DNA of 6,786 bases from Candidatus Aminicenantota bacterium. Lineage in GTDB: Bacteria > Acidobacteriota > Aminicenantia > UBA2199. The stretch is from the NCBI GenBank assembly GCA_026393775.1, contig JAPKZM010000070.1, positions 1-6,786 of the forward strand, written 5' to 3'. The notes beneath the pieces were generated by a model, which was given only the letters and a program-made list of their open reading frames with translations, searched no databases and was not told the origin of the DNA. Position 1 is the first letter of the stretch, and each line of letters begins with the position of its first letter. Position numbers and translations under genes: made by a program. Below are positions 1-5,316 of the stretch, piece by piece.

Positions 1-171
1 GTCCGGGTGATCATGGAACTGGCCGGAGTGAAGAACATCCTGACCAAGATACTGCACAGCAAGAACTCGATCACCGTGGCCAGAGCCACCATGAACGGGC
101 TGCAGAAACTACTGAGTCCCGAGAGCTTCGCCGCCAAAAGAGGCAAGAACAAGGAGGATTTATGGCAGTAA
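1..171 (+). CDS. rpsE: 30S ribosomal protein S5, C-terminal part (5' truncated by window)
   Basis: The window opens inside this gene. Frame 1 reads 56 residues from VRVIMELAGVKNIL to KRGKNKEDLWQ and stops at TAA 169-171. S5 is a small-subunit protein near the decoding centre and mRNA entry, involved in translational fidelity. The visible part matches its C-terminal domain: the ELAGVKNILTK helix, the short SKNSITVARAT strand, then the NGLQKLL helix and a basic tail. S5 is usually about 165 residues, so roughly the last third is present. The last 10 bases (162-171) overlap the start of rpmD, which argues for translational coupling, and the rpmD ribosome-binding site lies inside this coding sequence. 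The position directly before L30 and L15 is the standard spc-operon order and supports the call. No frame damage is visible in this fragment. Confidence 0.95.
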   Translation, partial: VRVIMELAGVKNILTKILHSKNSITVARATMNGLQKLLSPESFAAKRGKNKEDLWQ

Positions 172-383
172 AAAAGAAGGCGGAATACCCCCGCCTAAAA
201 ATAAAACTGGTGAAGAGCCTGATCGGCCGCTCCGATCGGCAGCAGGCGACGGTCAAGGGCCTGGGCCTGCGCAAGATCGGCTCGGTGGTCATCCGCGAAA
301 AAAGGCCGGAGATACTCGGCATGATCAACAAGATCGGATTCATGCTGCACGTGGAGGAGATCGAACATGATCAATCTAAGTAA
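162..383 (+). CDS. rpmD: 50S ribosomal protein L30
   Basis: This 73-residue protein carries the L30 core: LKIKLVKSLIGRSDRQ, then a helix with TVKGLGLRKIGS, then the segment ending MINKIGFMLHVEEI. L30 is a small large-subunit protein that binds 23S rRNA. Bacterial L30 is commonly near 60 residues. The extra length is a short basic N-terminus (MAVKKKAEYP) and a tail (EHDQSK) encoded in the overlap with rplO. The ATG at 162 is supported by AAGGAGG at 151-157, although the 4-base spacing is tight. The gene overlaps rpsE by 10 bases and rplO by 17 bases, so ribosomes probably pass directly from one to the next. Identity is secure from sequence and from its place between S5 and L15. Confidence 0.95.
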   Translation: MAVKKKAEYPRLKIKLVKSLIGRSDRQQATVKGLGLRKIGSVVIREKRPEILGMINKIGFMLHVEEIEHDQSK

Positions 384-822
384 CCTGAAACCGGCCAAGG
401 GCGCGGTAAGAAACAGGAAGCGGGTCGGGCGCGGGCCCGGTTCCGGCTACGGCGTCAACGCCGGCCGGGGCAACAACGGCCAGAAGGCGCGTTCCGGCTA
501 CCAGCACAGCCGCGGTTTCGAAGGCGGGCAGATGCCCCTGGTGCGCCGGCTTCCCAAGCGCGGATTCACCAACATTTTCAAGAAGGACTTCAACATCGTC
601 AACCTGGTCGACCTGGACAAATGCGGTTTGAGCGAAGTCAAGATTCAGGATTACTTCGACCACAACCTGGCCCGCAAGCGCCGGGCCGGCATCAAGGTCT
701 TGGCCAACGGCAAGCTGTCCCGCAAGATGACCATCCAAGCCCATCAATTTTCTCAGGCCGCCCTGGATAAGATCAAAAAGGCCGGGGGCAAGGCGGTTGT
801 CTTTCAAGGAGAAGCAAATTGA
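367..822 (+). CDS. rplO: 50S ribosomal protein L15
   Basis: This 151-residue protein has the L15 layout: N-terminal LSNLKPAKGA and a basic stretch, the glycine-rich rRNA-binding region (GRGPGSGYG to GRGNNGQKARSG, about residues 21-44), the signature FEGGQMPLVRRLPKRGF (about 51-67), and a C-terminal domain ending AGGKAVVFQGEAN. L15 is an assembly protein of the large subunit. The length is usual for the family. The ATG at 367 has GGAGG at 353-357 with 9-base spacing, and lies 17 bases inside rpmD. The stop TGA (820-822) shares bases with the TTG start of secY. One oddity is that the glycine-rich loop reads GYGVNAGRGNN where many bacteria have GxGKTxGRGxK, so conserved basic residues are missing. 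That comparison is from memory of the family. Confidence 0.96.
   Translation: MINLSNLKPAKGAVRNRKRVGRGPGSGYGVNAGRGNNGQKARSGYQHSRGFEGGQMPLVRRLPKRGFTNIFKKDFNIVNLVDLDKCGLSEVKIQDYFDHNLARKRRAGIKVLANGKLSRKMTIQAHQFSQAALDKIKKAGGKAVVFQGEAN
806..813 (+). promoter_or_regulatory. Shine-Dalgarno sequence supporting the TTG start of secY
   Basis: AAGGAGAA lies 5 bases upstream of TTG 819-821, inside the end of rplO. It decides the unusual TTG start, because the protein read from there begins MIRFIRNIFIIPELRKR, which matches the SecY N-terminus. Confidence 0.75.
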
Positions 823-2130
823 TCAGATTCATCAGAAATATTTTCATTATTCCTGAACTGCGCAAAAGGGTCATCTTCACGCTGCTGCTTCTTGCCGTCT
901 ACCGCATGGGCTCGCAGATCGTCACCCCGGGCTTGAATTCGGAAGCCCTGAAGCAGTTTTTCGATCTGTTGAAGGGGACTTTCTTCGGGTTCATGGACAT
1001 GTTTTCCGGCAAGAATATTTCCAGGATGACCATTTTTGCCCTTGGGGTCATGCCCTACATCAGCGCTTCCATTATTCTGCAACTCCCAGTATACCCGCTA
1101 CGGCACCGTGCTCATCTGCCTCATCCAGGGCGGCGGCATCGCCATCGGCCTGGAGCAGATGAATCCCAACGGCATCCCCGTCGTCCTCAATCCCGGTTGG
1201 GGCTTCCGCCTGCTGACCGTGCTCACCATGACTACCGGCACGATATTCATCATGTGGCTGGGCGAACAAATATCGGAAAGAGGCATCGGCAACGGCATTT
1301 CCCTGATCATCTTTGCCGGCATCGTGGTCGGCTTGGTGCCCGGGGTGGGGAGCACACTGGAAGGACTGAAAACCGGAGACATGAGCCCGCTGAAGCTGCT
1401 ATTCCTTCTGGCGGTCATCATCGTGGTCATCGCTTTCATCTGCTTCGTGGAAATGGGGCAGCGCCGCATTCCCATCACCTACGCCAAGCGCATTCAGGGC
1501 CGTAAAATGATGGGCGGGCAAAGCACGTTCCTGCCCCTCAAAGTCAACACCGGCGGAGTCATCCCCATCATTTTCGCTTCCTCGGTGATCACTTTTCCGG
1601 CCACCATCCTGCAGTTCATCAAGCACCCCATCGCCCAGAAAATCACCCAGCAACTTACCTGGGGCATGCCCTTGTACAACCTCTTGTACATCACCTCGAT
1701 CATATTCTTCACCTATTTTTACATTTCCATCATCTTCAACCCCGCCGATGTTTCCGACAACCTCAAAAAGTACGGCGGCTTCATCCCCGGCATCCGTGCC
1801 GGCAAGAACACCTCCGATTATATCGACGGCGTCCTTTCCAAGCTGACATTCATCGGCGCCATCTACCTGGTCCTGGTCGCCCTGCTGCCCGAGTTCTTGA
1901 TGACCGGGTTCAAGGTAGGGGCCCTGCCCTTTGTCGGCGATTTTCTGGAAGCCAACTTGCCGCGCTGGTTCTACGAAGGCTTGAACGTGAAGTTCTACTT
2001 CGGCGGCACTTCGATCCTGATCGTTGTCGGCGTGGCCATGGACACGGTGCAGCAGATCGAGTCGCAGCTGACCATGCGCAATTACGATTCTTTTTCCCGC
2101 AAGGGCAGGATCAAGGGACGGCGCGCATGA
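819..2130 (+). pseudogene. secY: SecY protein translocase channel subunit, broken by an internal deletion and frameshift
   Basis: SecY is the ten-helix channel of the SecYEG translocon, which moves unfolded proteins across or into the inner membrane. The gene starts at TTG 819 and reads 89 good residues, through TM1, the plug region and signature 1 (FALGVMPYISASIILQL), to 1085. At 1087 the protein resumes in another frame with QYTRYGTVLICLIQGGGIAIG and runs 347 residues to TGA 2128-2130, including signature 2 (WLGEQISERGIGNGISLII), GGVIPIIFASSV, and GGTSILIVVGVAMDTVQQ near the C-terminus. Between the two parts the end of TM2 and the cytoplasmic loop (E. coli LTVVHP...KEGESGRRKIS, 23 residues) are absent. 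With one leftover base at 1086, an intact gene would need about 68 more bases, giving about 459 residues. As written, translation from 819 yields a 228-residue chimera ending at 1505. Elsewhere the sequence looks under normal constraint. An assembly or sequencing error is the likeliest cause. The stop overlaps adk (ATGA). Confidence 0.9.
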
Positions 2131-2759
2131 TGCGTTTGATCCTGTTCGGCGCGCCGGGTTCCGGGAAGGGGACCATGGGGGATTTCATCCAGCGTGATTT
2201 CCTTTTCCCGAAAATTTCCACCGGTGACATCCTGCGCAGTGCCGTCCAGCAGGACAGCGCCGAAGGCGGTCAGGCCAGGAGTTTCATGGAGTCCGGCGGA
2301 CTGGTGCCGGATGAACTGGTAATCGAAATGGTGCGCCAGCGCCTGAGCCGCAGCGACCTGGGCACCGGCTACGTCATGGACGGCTATCCGCGTACCCTGA
2401 CCCAGGCCGAGGCTCTTTCGCGGATTGCCTGCGAAAGCGAAAAAGCCATTTTCATTGAAGTGAGCGAAGCCGAAGCCGTCGAACGCCTACTTTCACGACT
2501 GACCTGCAACAACTGCGGGGCCATTTACAACCGGTTGACCAAGCCTCCCAAGCGCGATGGCGTTTGCGATGTGTGCCGCGGCCGTGTCGAAAGGCGCGCC
2601 GACGACAACGAAGAAGCGGTCCGCCAGCGTTTCCGCGTCTATGCCGAGCGCACCATGCCGGTGATCGACTATTACGACCGCAAACGCGTTCTGGCGCGTA
2701 TCGACGGCGGCGGGCCGGCCGCTAGAGTCTATGAAACGCTCAAAGGGTTGATCGCATGA
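2127..2759 (+). CDS. adk: Adenylate kinase, long form with zinc-type LID
   Basis: Adk catalyses ATP + AMP = 2 ADP in the cytoplasm and keeps adenylate pools balanced. The 210 residues show the P-loop GAPGSGKGT (8-16), the AMP-binding segment KISTGDILR (29-37), LVPDELV (59-65), DGYPRT (85-90), and RRADDNEEAVRQRF (156-169). The LID has four cysteines at 127, 130, 147 and 150 (CNNC ... CDVC), the arrangement that binds a structural zinc in many bacteria. E. coli Adk lacks it. Two departures from common sequence are methionine after GKGT, where glutamine is usual, and DGYPRT instead of DGFPRT. The ATG at 2127 overlaps the secY stop. A second ATG at 2130 would remove one residue; AAGGGA at 2113-2118 has better spacing to 2127. 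Placement between secY and map is typical. Confidence 0.97.
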   Translation: MMRLILFGAPGSGKGTMGDFIQRDFLFPKISTGDILRSAVQQDSAEGGQARSFMESGGLVPDELVIEMVRQRLSRSDLGTGYVMDGYPRTLTQAEALSRIACESEKAIFIEVSEAEAVERLLSRLTCNNCGAIYNRLTKPPKRDGVCDVCRGRVERRADDNEEAVRQRFRVYAERTMPVIDYYDRKRVLARIDGGGPAARVYETLKGLIA

Positions 2760-3523
2760 TCATGCTGAAAACGGACCCGGAACTTGCCTTGATGCGCGAG
2801 GCCAACCGCATCATCGCCGTGATCCTGAGCGAGCTGGAGGAAAGGATCAAGCCCGGAGTCACCACGCTGGAACTGGACCAATGGGCGGAGCAACGCATTC
2901 TCAGTCTCAAGGCCAGGCCCGGTTTCAAGGGCTATCCCGGCCGGAGCGGGGCTAAACCTTTCCCTGCCACGTTGTGCACTTCCATCAACGAGGAAGTGGT
3001 GCATGGCATCCCTTCCGCCCAGCGCCGGCTCAAGGAAGGGGACATCATCGGCATCGATGTCGGGACCATTTACAAGGATTATTATGGCGATGGGGCTTAT
3101 ACCTATCCGGTCGGAGCCATTTCCGCCGGCGCCCGCGACCTGCTGGAAACCTGCAAAAAAGCGCTGCAGCTGGGAATTGAGCAGGCGCAGCCGGGGAAGC
3201 ACCTGGGCGATATCGCCCAGGCCATCGATGATCACGTGCGCGCCCGGGGCTTCGAGGTCGTGCGCGACCTGTCGGGGCACGGCATCGGCCGCCGTTTGCA
3301 TGAGGACCCCCAGGTGCTGAACTATTACGACGGCCAGCGCGGTGCGAAACTGAAAAGCCGCATGACCCTGGCCATTGAACCGATGATCAATGCCGGCACG
3401 TTTGTCGTGCAGACCCTGGACGATGATTGGACGGTGGTGACTCGCGATGGCAGCCTATCCGCCCATTACGAACATACGGTCGCCTTGACCGACAACGGCG
3501 CCGATATCTTGACGAGGATATGA
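2756..3523 (+). CDS. map: Methionine aminopeptidase, type I
   Basis: Map removes the initiator methionine from new proteins with small second residues. The 255-residue protein has the pita-bread fold markers and all five metal ligands of the family: Asp101 (GIDVG), Asp112 (GDGAYT), His175 (SGHGIG), Glu208 (AIEPM) and Glu239 (YEHT). The substrate-site histidine His83 (VVHGIP) is also present. No SH3 or zinc-finger N-terminal extension is seen, so this is the short type Ia form. Between FKGYPG and FPATLC there are about six residues (RSGAKP, 63-68) that most relatives I recall lack. The ATG at 2756 overlaps the adk stop (ATGA) and has AAAGGG at 2742-2747. An in-frame ATG at 2762 is a weaker alternative. 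The stop TGA shares one base with infA. Adk-map-infA is a common bacterial order. Confidence 0.97.
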   Translation: MIMLKTDPELALMREANRIIAVILSELEERIKPGVTTLELDQWAEQRILSLKARPGFKGYPGRSGAKPFPATLCTSINEEVVHGIPSAQRRLKEGDIIGIDVGTIYKDYYGDGAYTYPVGAISAGARDLLETCKKALQLGIEQAQPGKHLGDIAQAIDDHVRARGFEVVRDLSGHGIGRRLHEDPQVLNYYDGQRGAKLKSRMTLAIEPMINAGTFVVQTLDDDWTVVTRDGSLSAHYEHTVALTDNGADILTRI

Positions 3524-3750
3524 TGGCCAACAAGGAAAAAGATGTCATCGAAGTCAAGGGCGTAATCGTGGAATCGATGCCCAACGCCATGTTTCTGGTG
3601 GAACTGGAAACCAGTCATCATCGTATCACGGCGCACCCATCCGGGAAAATGCGCAAAAACAATATCCGGATTTTGCCGGGAGACAAGATACTCTTGGAGA
3701 TATCGCCGTACGACATCACCAGGGGACGGATTATTTACAGGTTTAAATAG
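3523..3750 (+). CDS. infA: Translation initiation factor IF-1
   Basis: IF-1 binds the A site of the 30S subunit during initiation and acts with IF-2 and IF-3. The protein is 75 residues with an S1/OB fold: KDVIEVKGVIVESMPNAMF, the loop SGKMRKN, then IRILPGDKILLEISPYD and TRGRIIYRFK. The frame is open further upstream to 3427, but those codons only shadow map. ATG 3523 is chosen because MANKEKDVIEV matches the family N-terminus and GAGGA lies at 3514-3518. Start and map stop share a base (TGATG). Two residues look unusual: Pro39 where HISGK or HVSGK is common, and Asn47 where an aromatic residue (KNFIRI or MNYIRI) is usual. These come from memory of the family. Confidence 0.95.
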   Translation: MANKEKDVIEVKGVIVESMPNAMFLVELETSHHRITAHPSGKMRKNNIRILPGDKILLEISPYDITRGRIIYRFK

Positions 3751-3754
3751 GAGG
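3749..3754 (+). promoter_or_regulatory. Shine-Dalgarno sequence built onto the infA stop, supporting the GTG start of rpmJ
   Basis: AGGAGG begins within the infA stop codon TAG (3748-3750) and sits 5 bases before GTG 3760. It decides the start of the very short rpmJ gene. Confidence 0.8.
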
Positions 3755-3759
3755 CGCAA

Positions 3760-3873
3760 GTGAAAGTCAGAGCATCGGTAAAAAAGATTTGTACGAATTG
3801 CAAGATAGTCAAACGCAAAGGCGTGGTGCGTGTGATCTGCAAGGATCCCAAGCACAAACAAAGACAAGGATAA
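3760..3873 (+). CDS. rpmJ: 50S ribosomal protein L36 (zinc-binding C+ form)
   Basis: This is a 37-residue gene that is easy to miss because it is short and starts with GTG. It reads MKVRASVKKICTNCKIVK and ends ICKDPKHKQRQG before TAA 3871-3873. L36 is the smallest large-subunit protein, binds 23S rRNA and stabilises its folding. The ligands Cys11, Cys14, Cys27 and His32 form the zinc ribbon of the C+ version, whereas zinc-independent paralogues lack them. The length is exactly typical. It follows infA after 9 bases and precedes rpsM by 9 bases, as in many bacteria. Its stop codon is part of the next ribosome-binding site. Confidence 0.97.
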   Translation: MKVRASVKKICTNCKIVKRKGVVRVICKDPKHKQRQG

Positions 3874-3878
3874 GGAGG
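3872..3878 (+). promoter_or_regulatory. Shine-Dalgarno sequence for rpsM (GTG start)
   Basis: AAGGAGG overlaps the rpmJ stop TAA and lies 4 bases before GTG 3883. It supports that non-ATG start, from which the protein begins MARIAGIEIPNHKRV as expected for S13. Confidence 0.8.
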
Positions 3879-3882
3879 CAAA

Positions 3883-4251
3883 GTGGCTAGAATCGCCGGA
3901 ATCGAAATCCCCAATCACAAGCGGGTGGAAGTTGGTTTGACCTACATTTACGGCATCGGCCGTCCCAAGTCCAGGTTGATACTGGAAAGTGTGAAGGTCG
4001 ATTTAAACAAGAAGATCAAGGATCTGACCGCCGAAGAGTTGAGCCGGATCCGCAAGCATATTGAATCGGACGAGATGGTCGAAGGCGACCTGAAAAAGAA
4101 GGTCAACCAGGACATCAAGCGTCTGATGGACATCAACTGCTACCGGGGCCGCAGGCACAAGCGGGGCCTGCCTGTCAGGGGTCAGAGAACCAAGACCAAC
4201 GCCCGGACACGCAAGGGCCCGCGCGGCTCGATGATCAAGAAGAAGAAATAA
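3883..4251 (+). CDS. rpsM: 30S ribosomal protein S13
   Basis: S13 sits in the head of the small subunit, contacts 16S rRNA and forms intersubunit bridges and P-site tRNA contacts. The 122-residue protein starts MARIAGIEIPNHKRVEVGL, followed by TYIYGIGR with the helix-two-turn-helix region, a long central helix (EELSRIRKHIES to KRLMDINCYRG), then the signature YRGRRHKRGLPVRGQRT and the extended basic tail NARTRKGPRGSMIKKKK that reaches the P site. Length and motifs are standard. The start is GTG with a strong ribosome-binding site. In E. coli rpsM is the first gene of the alpha operon and its leader binds S4; here only 9 bases separate it from rpmJ, so no such leader exists directly upstream. 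Confidence 0.97.
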   Translation: MARIAGIEIPNHKRVEVGLTYIYGIGRPKSRLILESVKVDLNKKIKDLTAEELSRIRKHIESDEMVEGDLKKKVNQDIKRLMDINCYRGRRHKRGLPVRGQRTKTNARTRKGPRGSMIKKKK

Positions 4252-4263
4252 GGGAGGCAGCCG

Positions 4264-4659
4264 ATGGCTCAAAGAAAAAGCAGTACCAAGACGAAAAAGA
4301 AGGAAAAGCGGACGATCGATCACGGCATCATGTTCATCCACTCCACGTTTAACAATACCATCATCACCATCACCGACCCCGACGGCAAGGTGCTGGCCTG
4401 GGCTTCAGGCGGGATGGTGGGATTTAAGGGTTCCAGGAAGTCAACACCATTCGCCGCCCAGCTGGCCGCGGAGAAGGCGTTGAAGGATGCCGAGAATTTC
4501 GGCCTGCGCACGCTGGAAGTTCGCGTCAAGGGGCCAGGCGTCGGGCGGGAAAGCGCGATTCGGTCGATCGGCGGCACAGCGTTCCAGGTGAAATCCATCA
4601 AAGATGTCACCCCGATCCCGCATAATGGGTGCCGGCCGCCGAAAAAGAGACGCGTGTAA
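4264..4659 (+). CDS. rpsK: 30S ribosomal protein S11
   Basis: S11 lies on the platform of the small subunit beside the E-site region and contacts mRNA. The 131-residue protein has a lysine-rich N-terminus, then FIHSTFNNTIITITDPDGK, WASGGMVGFKGSRKSTPFAAQ, LEVRVKGPGVGRESAIRS, and the conserved C-terminus DVTPIPHNGCRPPKKRRV. The Asn-Gly pair in HNGC is the site known to become isoaspartate in E. coli S11. The ATG at 4264 is preceded by AGGGAGG (4251-4257), which runs from the rpsM stop. The gap is 12 bases, the largest between two protein genes in this window. Length and order between S13 and S4 are typical. Confidence 0.97.
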   Translation: MAQRKSSTKTKKKEKRTIDHGIMFIHSTFNNTIITITDPDGKVLAWASGGMVGFKGSRKSTPFAAQLAAEKALKDAENFGLRTLEVRVKGPGVGRESAIRSIGGTAFQVKSIKDVTPIPHNGCRPPKKRRV

Positions 4660-4664
4660 GGAGG
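4658..4664 (+). promoter_or_regulatory. Shine-Dalgarno sequence for rpsD, fixing its GTG start
   Basis: AAGGAGG overlaps the rpsK stop TAA (4657-4659) and lies 6 bases before GTG 4671. The frame is also open upstream to a GTG at 4629, but this site and the S4 N-terminus MGKYTGSLCRLCR favour 4671. Confidence 0.85.
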
Positions 4665-4670
4665 AACAAA

Positions 4671-5306
4671 GTGGGAAAATATACTGGGTCTTTATGTCGT
4701 TTATGCCGCGCCGAAGGCAAGAAATTATTTCTCAAGGGCAGACGCTGCCTGAGTGATAAATGCGGGGTGGAGCACAAGAACTACCCGCCCGGGATGAAGG
4801 GTTCCCGGGTAAGTTTCCGCAAGAGCCATTACAAGCTCCAGTTGCGCGAAAAGCAGAAGGTAAAGCGCTTCTACGGCGTGAGCGAGAGGCAGTTCAGCAA
4901 CGTTTTCGCCGCCGCCGCGCAGAAAAAGGGAATCACCGGCGAGAACCTGCTCAAGAATCTGGAGTTGCGCCTGGACAATGTGGTCTACCGGATGAATTTC
5001 GCCTATTCACGCAACCACTCGCGGCAGATGATCCGGCATGGATTCTTCGGCGTCAACGGCAAGAGGGTCAACGTGCCTTCGTACATCGTGGGCGTGAACG
5101 ATGAAGTTTCTTTCCGCGAAAAGAAACGCGCCGCCGAGAACGTGAAAGCCATGCTGGATGATGTCAAGGGGCTGGTCGAGGTGCCGGGCTGGCTGATCGT
5201 GGACAGCGCCAAATTCAGCGGCAAGGTCAACGCTCTTCCAACCCGTGACGACGTTTCCCTGAAAGAGATCGAAGAACGCCTTATCGTTGAGTTGTATTCG
5301 AAATAA
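4671..5306 (+). CDS. rpsD: 30S ribosomal protein S4 (zinc-binding C+ form)
   Basis: S4 is a primary 16S rRNA-binding protein that nucleates small-subunit assembly and affects decoding accuracy. In enterobacteria it also represses its own operon. From GTG 4671 the protein has 211 residues. The N-terminal zinc knuckle has Cys9, Cys12, Cys26 and Cys31 (LCRLC ... RCLSDKC), absent in E. coli S4. Next come YPPG, the conserved QLREKQKVKRFYGVSERQF, TGENLLKNLELRLDNVVYRM, and the S4 RNA-binding fold (roughly 98-160, including FFGVNGKRVNVPSY). The C-terminus ends IEERLIVELYSK, the family ending. The open frame extends 14 codons upstream inside rpsK, but that part is shadow. It lies between S11 and RpoA as in most bacteria. 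Confidence 0.97.
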   Translation: MGKYTGSLCRLCRAEGKKLFLKGRRCLSDKCGVEHKNYPPGMKGSRVSFRKSHYKLQLREKQKVKRFYGVSERQFSNVFAAAAQKKGITGENLLKNLELRLDNVVYRMNFAYSRNHSRQMIRHGFFGVNGKRVNVPSYIVGVNDEVSFREKKRAAENVKAMLDDVKGLVEVPGWLIVDSAKFSGKVNALPTRDDVSLKEIEERLIVELYSK

Positions 5307-5311
5307 GGAGG
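5305..5311 (+). promoter_or_regulatory. Shine-Dalgarno sequence for rpoA, fixing its ATG start
   Basis: AAGGAGG overlaps the rpsD stop TAA (5304-5306) and lies 5 bases before ATG 5317. The open frame extends back to a TTG at 5287 inside rpsD, but this site and the RpoA-like start MNLKYQRPRKL favour 5317. Confidence 0.85.
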
Positions 5312-5316
5312 GACTC

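Noticed and set aside
376..807. Long open frame on the minus strand opposite rplO (and others opposite map, rpsM, rpoA and rplQ)
   Set aside because: They mirror strongly conserved genes on the + strand. No ribosome-binding site or recognisable domain was seen.
1060..1110. Programmed ribosomal frameshift in secY
   Set aside because: No slippery heptamer or downstream pseudoknot is evident, and a frameshift could not restore the roughly 23 conserved residues that are physically missing.
3427..3522. N-terminal extension of infA
   Set aside because: The frame is open, but it is the shadow of map. ATG 3523 gives the normal IF-1 N-terminus and length.
4629..4670. N-terminal extension of rpsD from a GTG inside rpsK
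   Set aside because: It contains the end of S11 in another frame. GTG 4671 has a perfect AAGGAGG and yields a standard S4 start.
5287..5316. N-terminal extension of rpoA from a TTG inside rpsD
   Set aside because: The ten extra residues have no RpoA similarity, and ATG 5317 has its own ribosome-binding site.
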